Source: Polyporus tsugae
Taxonomy: Eukaryota; Basidiomycota; Agaricomycetes; Polyporales; Polyporaceae
NCBI GenBank assembly: GCA_024305745.1
Contig: JAHRBS010000008.1
Location: 2,046,001-2,110,000, forward strand
DNA length: 64,000 nt
Direction: 5' to 3'
The position numbers and the translations under genes are program-made. Numbering within the stretch: position 1 is the stretch's first letter; the number at the start of each line of letters is the position of its first letter. The notes beneath the pieces are model-generated. The model did not search any database, had not been told where the DNA came from, and saw nothing but the letters and a program-made list of their open reading frames with translations. This document shows, in pieces, positions 37,476 to 47,879 of the stretch.

Positions 37476-38242
37476 ATGCAGCAGTTTGACAGCTTCGACG
37501 ATGACGACATGTCTTGGACCGACCAGGTTCCGCTCGGATTCGACGGTCTCGTTTTCTTCCTCTCTTCATCCATCTCTGCTCTCCACTACATTTGAGAACG
37601 CATACATGCACAAAGTCCTGTTTCCGCTGAACGACACAATTGTCGTCTTTTTCCATCGAGACGACACGCAGACCCCAATGTCCCATGTCGCGCAGATCAC
37701 AGTGAAAACAGACAGGTGAGCCAGCAGTTCATGCTCTCCAAATCGTTTCGGAACGATCTTAATTGTCCATAGGCCCCATGCGATCGATACAATCACGACG
37801 TACTATCTAGTGCGGCACGACCTGAGTGTGTGTATGCGCCCTCACTGTTAGACTGCGAAACACGTACCAAACCCTACATGCCATCATACAGGACCTGATC
37901 CTGCGCCTCGTCACCACACATTTGGAGCAGCTCGTGCAAGACGATCTCGTGTTTGAGGGTCTCCGGTACACGATCCACGCCCGTGAGTGTTCTAGTCGCC
38001 TAAAGGGAGACGTGGGTGGAAGGATTGAGGAATTCGACACAGGACAATCGCCCTGGTCCTTCGGACAAAGGGTAGTATTCCACTGGGGAAACGAGAGGTT
38101 GGAAGCGTCCGAGGACAAGTGGACGTTTTGGTTCGAGGTGAAACCACAACTGGAAGCATGCTCCGAAGGTACGCGACGATCTACCCTCCTTCAGGGCCGT
38201 AGTGCAGCGTGGAATGGCATCGGCCGGACCAGTTTGTGCTGA
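37476..38242 (+). CDS. five-exon orphan protein, function unknown
   Basis: I recognise no family. Five exons, 37476-37526, 37597-37715, 37773-37827, 37892-37982 and 38043-38242, join in consistent phase across introns of 70, 57, 64 and 60 bp, giving 171 residues. Agreement of all four phases and intron lengths with local norms is the main evidence for a real gene. The first intron has an unusual gttccg donor and is the weakest. The start is acidic (FDSFDDDDM). The body alternates hydrophobic and charged stretches such as HKVLFPLNDTIVVFFHRDD, TTHLEQLVQDDLVFEGLRY and KWTFWFEVKPQLEA. There is no signal peptide or membrane segment. It looks like a small globular cytosolic or nuclear protein. The ATG at 37509 is an alternative start. 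Confidence 0.5.
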
Positions 38243-38716
38243 CGTGAAGAGGACTGAGCAGCTGCAGGAAGGGAGCAATGAGGAGCGAGCAGAGGTCGGG
38301 ATACTGTAGGGTCGGGCTGCGTCCAGGACGAACTTCCGGCGGGCCGAGCTTGCCAGGCTAGCATGTGTCCCGAGGGGTAACTTACGGGCAGCAACATCCG
38401 TGTTGTGGGATCACTGCGGATAAGTACATCTTCTGAGAGCCAAGCACAGAAAAGCAGGCGTATGAATCTGTTGAACGAGCTGAGTGGTGAGTTGGCAGCT
38501 GCGATCGTCGGGCAATGGTCGGGTCGGAACGTGGAAACGAATCCCGGGGTGGGGCGCGCGGACCGGTGAGGACGGACGGACCGCCTTCCCGCGTGATTGT
38601 GTCTTGGGATCTCTGTCAGAGGGGGTCTTTTATAAGAACCACTGCTATGGCGGTCATATTCTTCTCCAGACTCTGCCCTGCTCAACCATTCCCTGCTTGG
38701 CGACTTGCTTGCGAAG
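38243..38716 (+). promoter_or_regulatory. upstream region of the L-fuconate dehydratase gene with TATA-like element
   Basis: The 474-bp gap separates the orphan gene's stop from the dehydratase ATG. A TATA-like tataag lies at 38631-38636, 81 bp before the ATG, a plausible core promoter distance. No other element was assigned. Confidence 0.45.
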
Positions 38717-40581
38717 ATGTCGCCCAAGATCACCGGATACAAGACTCATGGTCCGTCATATACTCATCTTTTGTGGTACGCTGACCGACCACCACGGCGC
38801 GCCTTGCCAGACATCCGTTTCCCGACGTCCCTAAGTGGCGATGGGACGGATGCAATGAACACAGACTGCGACTACTCATCAGCATACGTCAAGCTCTACA
38901 CCGACTCTGACCTTACCGGCTATGGCATGACATTCACCATCGGCCGTGGCAACGACATCGTATGCTCCGCCATCCAAGAGCTTGCAAAACGCTTGGTCGG
39001 CAAGGATGTCGAGGAGATATTTGCAAACATGGGCAAGACGTGGGACTATCTCTGTGCCGACTCGCAGCTGCGCTGGTGAGTGAACCCACTATTGACAGCT
39101 GGACGCGTCCCTGGGGGCAGTACCTGATAGCGTTGCCGCAGGATTGGTCCGGAGAAGGGCGTGATCCACATCGCGCTTGGTGCGGTGGACAACGCACTGT
39201 GGGATATGCTCGCTCGCGCTCGCAACAAACCGTTGTGGAAGTTGGTCGTGGACATGACTCCCGTACGTGCACCCACGCCCTCGCGCGCTCCGTCTCCCGT
39301 CCCCTGTCCCGCTCACCCACCCGCTCGTGTTACATCAGGAGGAGATCGTAAATGCCACCGCATTCCGCTACATCACAGACGCGCTCACTCGCGAGGAGGC
39401 GCTGGCGATGCTCAAGGAGAAGGAGGCAACTCGGGCGGAGCGCGAAGCCAGGGTGCGCGAACTGGGCTACCCGGCATATGTCACCTCCGCAGGTTGGCTG
39501 GGCTACAGCGATGAGAAAGTCGCCCGACTCACGCGCGAGGCCGTCGAGATGGGTTTCAACCATTTCAAGATGAAGGTCGGCGCCAACAGGGACTCCGACC
39601 TCCGCCGAGGCAAGGTCATCCGTTCGATTATTGACGACCCGCAGTACTTGCCCGCCGGGCTGAAACCACGGGATCCCAACGGTCCAGACCTTGTTGGCAA
39701 GAACGCTGGTCCCACAGGCAGCGTCCTCATGATCGACGCGAACCAGGTGTGGGATGTACCAGAAGCGATTGACTATGTCAAGAGTCTTGCTGAGATCAAG
39801 CCTTGGTAAGCTAGATATCACCCTGCGTGTGGTTTTCCTGTGTGTTAACCTTATGAAATGCCAGGTTCATCGAAGAGCCCACGGCTCCTGACGACATTCT
39901 CGGACATGCTGCGGTCCGCAAAGCCTTGAAGCCCTATGGTATCGGCGTCGCGACCGGGGAGCATGCCCACAATCGCATGGTCTTCAAGCAGTTGCTCCAA
40001 GCCGAGGCCATCGACGTTTGTCAGATTGACTCCTGTCGTCTTGCTGGCGTCAGTGAGGTTCTCAGCGTTCTCCTGATGGCTGCGAAGTGAGCAGTTTGTG
40101 TCGTCATCTCCGACAAGAGGTATTGATTCCTGCATGGCAGGTTTGGCATTACTGTTTGCCCCCACGCGGGAGGTGTTGGACTGTGCGAGTATGTTATCCA
40201 CTTGAGGTAAGCGTAAACTCTCCTGCATTTCGTCAGTCGCACGCGGAGATAAATTCAACACTGACCTTGGATACGTCTTGGACAGTTTGATCGACTACAT
40301 TGCAATCTCCGGCACTATGGAGCGCAACGTTCTGGAGTTTGTCGACCATTTGCACGAACACTTCCTCTACCCGTGTTCTATCAATAAGAGCGGCCGGTAC
40401 AACGTTCCCAACAATGCGCAGGAGGGCTACAGGTTCGCATGCCCCACCTCTGTCTCCGAGTAGAAAACTTCTGACCTTTGCTCTCGATGTGCGCAGTATC
40501 GAAATGCACGAGAAGAGCATCGACGAGTACGAATACCCAAATGGTACATATTGGAAGAGCCGTGGTGTGACGCAAGCTTGA
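38717..40581 (+). CDS. L-fuconate dehydratase-like enolase-superfamily enzyme (ENOSF1 type)
   Basis: The enzyme should remove water from an acid sugar such as L-fuconate, giving the 2-keto-3-deoxy acid. Eight exons, 38717-38750, 38811-39075, 39142-39262, 39339-39805, 39865-40086, 40141-40206, 40286-40432 and 40497-40581, are all in phase and encode 468 residues. The protein resembles human ENOSF1 along its length ([36 protein letters not shown]). Catalytic features are present: FKMKVG (Lys217 and Lys219), MIDANQ (Asp273), FIEEP (Glu299), TGEHAHN (Glu328) and CPHAGGVG (His378). A segment of about 25 residues near 240-266, before MIDANQ, is longer than I recall in ENOSF1. The related fungal L-galactonate dehydratase is the main alternative for substrate. 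No other sugar-acid gene is adjacent. Confidence 0.92.
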
Positions 40582-41518
40582 GCGTATCGCCCACCAATTT
40601 CGTAAGGCTCCCGGAAGAAGTTGAAACATGCCGTGAATGTATGTACCACATAGCGCTGCCGTATTCGAGTCTTTGATCTGCACACGCCACAAACGTCTCT
40701 ACGCTGTGTGCGCGCCGGTGTGACCGCCCGCTTCTGCATTTGGCGTTGAGGATGCTATGAGCGAGTGCCGGAATGCAATGCCACATTCTCCCATCGCCAA
40801 CTCTACATAACAACAGGAGTCCCCGGGGCTCCATACCTAGCCTGCACTTCCTTTGGCAGCGAGCGAAGACGCGCAGGGAGAGGTAGTGCTGGGCGTGGCT
40901 TCGGGAGCATGCGTACTCGTTGCATCAGAACGCAGCATTGTCTGATACCGGGCTTGCTGGTACGACTACTACATCTTCTCCCTGCCCGGCTACTTCCATT
41001 GGGACTAAAGCAGTGGGGCGACGTGTGTTCCCTCAGTGTCTCAGTGCTCGCGTGCCTTCCAAGGAGCCAGACACCGGAATTGCTTGCACGACATGTTTCC
41101 GAGGCATATGCCCGTGTCCGTCATTAACGTAACTCTCAAGTATGTTTGATGGCCGGAAGGCATGAATCATGACTGAGAGGCATGGAGCGAAGTCTCCGGA
41201 AGCACTTGTCGCTAGCGCCAGATGCCCGAAGATGACAGAGTGAGGGAGAGGAATGCAGCATTAGCGCAATCCGTACAATATCCAATATATTACATCAGTG
41301 TACATCTACTGTAGAAGCTTGTCGTGCGGTAGGCGATGGTGAGAAAGGAAGCAGATGACGGACCGTCGTCGTCAATAAGTTATGCCAAAGGAAGAGCAGC
41401 GTCGTGATGCGAGTGCAGCCTTCGACTCAGCCCATGAGTGTCATGACCTACAACCCCGTCCCACAATGTGTCAGCGAAATGAAAGAAGAATACGTAGGGG
41501 ACCCCACGGATGGCCCAC
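40582..41518. other. intergenic region between convergent genes
   Basis: These 937 bp lie between the stops of the dehydratase and the hydrolase. Frames here lack motifs. A purine-rich, AT-richer part near 41270-41400 may hold polyadenylation signals for one or both genes. Confidence 0.5.
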
Positions 41519-42626
41519 TTAGAGCCTGCAGGAGGGGGAAGGGACACTCACCGCCAGCCGGCCCACAAACATGAGCAGGTGCTTCACGAACTCGTCCCTC
41601 CTGTCAACGAAGAGTGCATGGCTGCTGCCAGCCACGACGTGCGCCTCTGAATTGCGAAAGTGCCGCCGGAGTTCGCGAACCACCGCAGAGCTGTCCACGA
41701 GCGCGTCCTCCGCTCCCACGAGGATCATGAGCGGCAGGCCCCGCCGGCCAGCGTCCAGCAGCTTCGCCACATCGTGTGCCCGACAGAAGACGTTGTTCGT
41801 TGCCTCGGGCTCCTGTGCCACACTGCGCCCGAGCCACGCTGCCTTAATCGAGTCCGGTATTCGACGCGCAGGCCCGGCGAACAGTCCGTCGACGAACGCC
41901 GTCTTGGCCCTTCCCAGCGTGGCGGCGTCCTTGGATGCGCTGAGCGCCTGCACAATGTCGACCATCGGCGACGTAACCGTATACGTCATCGCGGCGCCCA
42001 GGAACGGCAGCGGAGCGACGAACACAACTCCGGCAACGGGGGGCGGGCTGGCATGGGCACAGATGTCAGCCACAACTGCGGCTGATCGAGCGCAGTAGCA
42101 GCGCGTTAGTGTTACCCGAGCGGCAAAAGGACATCAACGCACCACCGAAGCCCCTGCGTGCGTGCGGAAAAATCGGTCAGCATGAGTGCTCGATGGTGGG
42201 CACCTCAGATGCCATAGCGGCGTAACGTACCATGCCACCACTATCGGCCTTTGCAGGCCAAACGCACCCATCACAGCCACAAAGTCATCCGCATGCAGAT
42301 TGGAAGACTGGCCCAGCATGCCCTTGACCGTCCCGCTCCTGCCGTGACAACGGAGGTCGTATCGCACCTGCGGAGGTAATGTGGCCGGGGTGAGCGAATC
42401 TCCCCATTCGGCAACTCAAGTATCCACTCACCATGAACAGGTGGTCGGTCAGCCGGGAATCCACGAAGAGCTCGTCAAACACAGATGCACACAGCGTCGC
42501 TTCATGGACGAAGACGACGTGCGGATTCCGAGGGTTTCCCACCGCCTCCGCGTAGATATGCGTCCCGTCCGACGACCGCGGCGTCCTGACCACAGCCCCA
42601 GTCGCAGCAGTCACGGGCATGGGCAT
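41519..42626 (-). CDS. alpha/beta hydrolase lacking the nucleophile serine
   Basis: Exons in coding order are 42626-42432, 42367-42231, an 11-bp micro-exon 42153-42143, and 42081-41519; phases agree, giving 301 residues. The fold is clear: VVFVH after the first strand, VRYDLRCHGRSG, the conserved ADDFVAVMGAFGLQ helix, VGAEDALVD (acid, Asp240 or Asp244) and SSHALF (His269). From memory, mushroom homologues read GWSLGG at the nucleophile elbow. Here the splice gives AWGFGA, so Gly112 replaces the catalytic serine. The oxyanion-side HG is also changed to HE (VHEATLCASV). Classical esterase activity is therefore unlikely, and a non-catalytic or altered role, or recent decay, is possible. The frame is otherwise intact. 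A TATAAA lies 65 bp upstream. Without the intron acceptor at 41493 or similar, the tail reads through to SVPSPSCRL. Confidence 0.82.
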
Positions 42627-43960
42627 TCGGGCAGAAAAGGAGGAGGGGAGGATGGCAAAAGCCGCCTCGCCCTAGCCCGGCAAGGGAGGGTTTATAAGTG
42701 CGTCCGCGCGCGAGCGATCACTCAATTTCCTCGACGACGGTTAATTGAAAAGAGGGACCATCCTCTTCCGACCGCCGCGACACCGCCACGTTGACCTCTG
42801 GCCGAGCCGCGCGACTCGAGGGGGAATCATGATCTTGGACTATGGAAGTCATCGGGAGATTTTGTGCGCGCGAGATTAGATTGCAAAGATGCGATGCGTG
42901 TTCCCATCTCGATCGCGCCTGCGTTTCCGTTGCTCACTGAGTCCTCCGTGCGCGAGTGGCAGTTGAGGCAACGAGCTCGATCCGTGGCCGCGCCCCTGTA
43001 TGCGTTCGTCAGCTCGAGGCGACAGAACGTGGGAGAGTACATACGCACACAATCCGGGAAAGTAGGATGGAGGAAAGGCGCACCTTCCTTGCGGAGATCC
43101 GTCTTGACCGACAACGCTGACTCCTGAGTAAAAGGAAACTGCTGCGCGCTTTGCAGTGGGTATCGCATGTATGCGTAACGTTCCGCTGGATCGCACGGGT
43201 AGAAGCGTTGGGAGACCGCGTTCTGTTTTGGCATCTGCGATGATAGTCTTGGAGAAATCTCGGCCGGAATAGACCCTCTATGATGCGTCCAAGCTTCAGG
43301 AGACAGTCGAGAACGCCCGCTCGGTGTGGCCCTCCCGAATACCACCATCTCGGCCACTGGATCTGCCCCGCCACGCCGATGAGTTGCCCAATTCGAATAG
43401 GCGAACAGGATGAGGCTCACCGGAACAAATGGACATCCGAACAGCACGACAACGTCGCGGAATGCGCCGAGACCGAAAGAACGAAACGTGCGCTTGACAA
43501 ACAAACCGATCGCTTTCCGAGACGATGTTACCCTGATCGAAATGGTAAGAGCCAGGTCCGACGATGGGAGGCTAGGGACAGGTAGCGGGACAATCGGCTA
43601 TCGTGTGAAACCAGCGACCTGCGACCCCTGGGCGTGCGAGGGGGCCGGTCCGGGAGTTTCGACTGTCGATGTCGAGGCACAGAGGTTGCGTGATCGATTG
43701 GTTGGCATCGTCAGAAACAAACATCTAACTGATGATTGAGGAAGGGACGCACCAAGATGCTCGGAACAATCTGAGCCCGGTAAAGTGTACATGTATCAGG
43801 CGAGCGTCTCGTTGGCGAGAAAGTGTCCAGGAAAAGTAGATGCACGAAACATATTGGGAGGTCCGATCGCCATCAAGAACAGTAGCATTCATAGAAAGAA
43901 TAACAACCACCGGACGACATGGAATGCACAAAAGAGCTCGGAGAAGCGGGCCACGGAGCG
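42627..43960. other. intergenic region, no supportable gene
   Basis: These 1.3 kb separate the hydrolase start from the end of the F-box gene on the same strand. A minus-strand open frame at 42827-43504 lacks an ATG at its beginning (only an internal ATG near 43348) and shows no motif, so it is not called. The region should include the hydrolase promoter and the F-box gene's 3' UTR. Confidence 0.45.
42691..42696 (-). promoter_or_regulatory. TATA box of the alpha/beta hydrolase gene
   Basis: On the minus strand this reads TATAAA, 65 bp before the hydrolase ATG at 42626, within a GC-rich flank. Sequence and distance fit a fungal core promoter. Confidence 0.5.
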
Positions 43961-45505
43961 TCAGAGGGTGCGGACTGCGTCCACCAACGTCGTCAGCCGC
44001 TCCAGTACCTCCGGGTCCAATGAATAGCACTGCGTGATCTTCAGGAAGGCTATATTTGCGACCTGCGGTGCCGCGGCGCCCCGACGCGCCGACACGACTC
44101 GCAGGAGCTCGTGCCCTGATATGTCTCCGCAATTCTGGACGCTGATGGCTTCAAGTCGCGGGAGGAGCCATGCGCCAAGCGTGTCTGGGCCGGCGGCGAG
44201 CATGTCGAAGACGCGCGTTCCGACCAGGCCCGTCGCAGGCGTGGAGATCCCGAGTCCGGTGATTTGCGGGAGTTGGTGCAGAGCGCGGACGAGGGGGACC
44301 AGTGCCGATCCCGTGAAGGAACAGTTTCGTAAGTCGAGAAGGCGGAGGGCTGGGAAGCGAGATGGGGTGAGAGACATTTGGGTGAGCCATTGCAGTTCTT
44401 CTCCGGCATTCACAGAGAGAAGCTCGAGGGCCGGCAGGGAGGTGGATTCAAGGAAGAGGGATATGCTTCCAGGGTCGACGATGTCGAACGAGAGACCTTT
44501 GAGATGTGGAAGCTCCTGTGGCGCGGGTTTGGCACGGAACACGTCCTCGGTGGTGTCGATGGTGAACAAAGCCAACCGGAGGGAGAACCATTTTACGGGG
44601 GAGGCGGTTAGGATGCCCATGAGTTCTTTGAACGGGTATGAAATCCTTGCGGAGGAGTGACACCGTGCATCACGCAGCAGATAGAGCTGACGCAATGAAG
44701 GCATTGGCACTCCGAGGCACTCGAGTGGTGCGTGCTCAAGCATGACATATCCCAAACGAGGACAAGGCTTGGAGAGGACGGCGAAAGGGTCTTGGTACTC
44801 TGAATCAGAGGAGTCGACCCGTAAGTATAGGTCCTCTAAAGCGGGACCTAATGCCGAGGAGTGGTCTTGGACCTTGCGCATCCTGAACCAGTCAGGGACG
44901 GAGACGTTAAAGGAGTAGCACCTCCAAAGATGGGGAGCGAGGTGGGACATGATGGTCTCGGTGTCATGTGGGCTGTCGACGTAGCGGAAATCGATATCGA
45001 CGAAGAGTTTACTCGCCTGGGAGCGCTGGAGGTATGCCTGGAGGCGACGCAAGAAGGAGGGTATCCGCCAGCTCCAGTCGCTGTCAAGGATGATGTACGT
45101 CCAGAGAGTGGGGGAGGCGAGGACGACGTCACGCCAGTGACGGGAGACGAGGCTTAGGGTGAAGAGGAGATCGGCGGTCTCGTGAACGCCGAGCTCGAAG
45201 ACACGAGAGAGTAGCTCAGGGGGCAAGCAGGTTATGAGTGCGCGTTGGTCGAGTAGCTTGGCGCGGTGCAGCTTGAGTGCGGCTATCTTCTCCTCTAGGT
45301 CTGCGATAGAGTGGTCAAGCTGCACAATGTCTGCTGGTAACGTGCGGGGGTCCCTAGACGACAGCGTAAGTGAGAGAAAGGATGTGGATGGGTGGCGGGC
45401 GTACAGTCTTCTTGGATCATCGGGGTCGTCAATGGTGACGTCTGGGAGGATTATATTGAGATCGTCCCATGAGGCAAGGTCGTCGTAGCAAGGAGAAGAA
45501 GACAT
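43961..45505 (-). CDS. F-box protein, single exon
   Basis: An intronless 514-residue protein, unusual beside its intron-rich neighbours but common for this family. After an acidic N-terminus comes a short coiled coil at about 62-88 (DHSIADLEEKIAALKLHRAK). The F-box follows at about 92-140 (CLPPELLSRVFELGVHE, then SLVSRHWRDVVLASPTLW). This coiled-coil plus LPPELLSRVFELGV arrangement is characteristic of the large Agaricomycete F-box expansion. The C-terminal 350 residues have irregular leucine-rich segments (FPALRLLDLRNCSFTGSALV). It presumably recruits substrates to an SCF ubiquitin ligase through Skp1. The start ATG at 45505 is clear. Confidence 0.88.
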   Translation of the reverse strand: MSSSPCYDDLASWDDLNIILPDVTIDDPDDPRRLYARHPSTSFLSLTLSSRDPRTLPADIVQLDHSIADLEEKIAALKLHRAKLLDQRALITCLPPELLSRVFELGVHETADLLFTLSLVSRHWRDVVLASPTLWTYIILDSDWSWRIPSFLRRLQAYLQRSQASKLFVDIDFRYVDSPHDTETIMSHLAPHLWRCYSFNVSVPDWFRMRKVQDHSSALGPALEDLYLRVDSSDSEYQDPFAVLSKPCPRLGYVMLEHAPLECLGVPMPSLRQLYLLRDARCHSSARISYPFKELMGILTASPVKWFSLRLALFTIDTTEDVFRAKPAPQELPHLKGLSFDIVDPGSISLFLESTSLPALELLSVNAGEELQWLTQMSLTPSRFPALRLLDLRNCSFTGSALVPLVRALHQLPQITGLGISTPATGLVGTRVFDMLAAGPDTLGAWLLPRLEAISVQNCGDISGHELLRVVSARRGAAAPQVANIAFLKITQCYSLDPEVLERLTTLVDAVRTL

Positions 45506-47879
45506 GATGAGCCTTTGAGCCTAGCAGAGCACAAATGCATCAGTTAACGGTGGTCGGTCCGACGCAGGCCCCGTCGTCGAACTGGAACAGGCCAAAGGGG
45601 GGCACCACAACAAGCGCCCAATTCCGTGGCTCCAGTAGTAGTACGTCCCCACCCAATGCACCGCCCGGCCCGAAACTGGCAACACTCGATATCGACGCAC
45701 CATTAAAAGGCTCCCCTCAGCCGGACTTGGAGGAGGTTGTATGTCAGATCATAAGGTCGTGAACCCAGGATATGTCGACTCACTGAAATGGGGGGAAATA
45801 TCAGCAGCGATGCTGACGGAGGTGGTCGTGGTCCGTGGTAGAGGAACAATTCAACAACACTGAAGGGGCCCCAGGCTGATGACCCGGGCGTTCCGGATCC
45901 TCTGGCTTTGAAATCTGTACATCGAAGTCCCGCAACACGATGATGTTGTCATGTCATGTCATGGGAGTGCCTTCGCCTTCTCGGACTTGACAGACCTGAT
46001 CATACAACAAGACAACTCCCGAAACATCCAGGTAATGAGGAGTGAATAGTCTCCGAATGGCTCCAGGAAATTCATGTGATCTTCATGAATGCAAGCTTAA
46101 GACTTGAACAGCCTGAAGTTAGGTGCTAGGGCCCGTAGTCAAGCTGTATCGCACATTCCCAGTGCGCGGGGGTTGTTGCAACGTTGTGTGGGCTGCCACC
46201 CTTCTCTGATACAGACCCTCATGCGGATCCGCTGGAGTAGGGAGAGAGTAGTAGAAGGCGGCCGATCACTTGCGTATCGCGCTGGGTGGCTCAATCGCCG
46301 GCCGCCATCCATCCTACTAGTCGGTGGAATACCGGTACGTATACCGAGAACAATTCACTTGAAGTGCGAGGTTTCGCAGTGTGCTATGTCACAGAATCAG
46401 AAAGGCATCGGCCCACCCTTACAACATCCGGCGTATGAAAGACTAAGTATCGGATATCTACGACTAAGCTTGGAGCTCTAATACCAGTGAGTCTTCTCTT
46501 GAGGTCGTCAGCTCACATTTTCTGCAATTCTGTAGGACGCTTCAAGCACCTGTCAGACAGCGAGGCAAAGAGTCAAAATCTGAGATCATCAGATCTAGTG
46601 GTTATATGGCGTCTCACCATAACTTAACCGACGTTCCTGAACTCCCGACATACCGGTCTTGCAGTTCCTTCCGCGTATGTGATCAGCGGTAGTAACCTGT
46701 AGAGTCTGAACGGAGCCATGACACCGGTCAACTTGTCATTTCGCCTGATGGCGAGGATATACGCTATCACTGACCAACCACTGGAATTAGTAATACCAGT
46801 GCATCAGCGATCGGACACCGGGGAAGTGAGGACTTCACAACCTCCTTTCACGGCTGGGGGCCGCAGATGCACGATGGCGGGCCCGGGGTACTTTGGTCAT
46901 TTGTCAGACTCGTCTCAGGTAGCGCGGCTGTTACCGTAAACTAGCCCCATGCGCTGGTAGGCCTTGGCACTGTGAGGCATTGGAATTTCCAACCTCGACC
47001 GTAGTCCGACTGCTACCGGAGACAGGGGAACCCTCCAGTCTTTGAAACGGTAAATCTAAATCCGCTCGCCGACGATATCCATGGTGCGTTTCGATGGTTT
47101 GATTGCATGGCCGATAACAAGTCGTGAAGGGAACATTTTCTGCCGGGTCTGGCCAGGCGGCGCTGCCAGTGCTTGAAACACACGTCGCACCGTAAGTATG
47201 GCACGGCTTGAGAGCACCGGTAGGGGGTGTGCATACGACCATACCGTGTTCTACGTCAGGACCATCAACCAGCGTCACTTTTATCATATGTTGGAATCAA
47301 GGTTATGGCCGCAGCCTCACTGGAAGAGATCCATGTGTGCAACAGTGCAATGTCCATGATGTCGGTGTAAGGTACCCAGGGCCGTCGCGATATGCCACGC
47401 TCATGACATACATAAACGCCACGCTGGCCCACTTCCAATCGCAAGCACACAGGCACATGTGCATAGCAAGTCCAGTGTGGTTTAAAGGCAAATACATTGC
47501 GAAAGACAGTACAACAAGAACGTACAATCCATCAGACTAATGCCCAACTCGCTGGCTCGCGTTCTCCCCCACCCTGACGGGGGAAGAGACGCACGATCCA
47601 AACGTCCTCGAGACCGCGCGCAGCGGCCATGTTCTCGGTTATACGAGCGGGCAGTGGTGTCATCGACTGGATATGAAGGATGTGGCATGTGTAAACATGC
47701 GAGACTCGAGTTAGTACCTATAAAATAGATCCTAGCTGAGTATGTTCTGAAGAAACAAAATTTGCAAGGCGGCGCGTTTATATCTGGCGTTGAGTTTAGG
47801 GCCGGTCGCAATCTCAATTCGGGAAGGCGCCGAGTGTGGTGCGCGTGCGCTAGTACAGCTTATACTGTAATTATACGAG
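45506..47879. other. intergenic region, no supportable gene
   Basis: These 2.4 kb lie between the F-box gene start and the P450 relic. The part nearest the F-box gene is its presumed promoter. Frames elsewhere are short and motif-free. The sequence is visibly less GC-rich than coding DNA around it. Confidence 0.45.

Noticed and set aside
37827..38242. Single long exon reading for the 3' half of the orphan gene
   Set aside because: It would lack an ATG in context and include a segment with donor and acceptor signs of a 60-bp intron; the spliced model fits phase and intron length better.
35157..42626. Possible metabolic gene cluster of peptidase, dehydratase and hydrolase
   Set aside because: No backbone synthetic enzyme, transporter or dedicated regulator lies among them, the families belong to unrelated pathways, and the hydrolase lacks its nucleophile.
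42827..43504. Minus-strand open frame of 225 codons
   Set aside because: It begins without an ATG, has no domain or signal peptide, and lies where the hydrolase promoter and F-box 3' end are expected.
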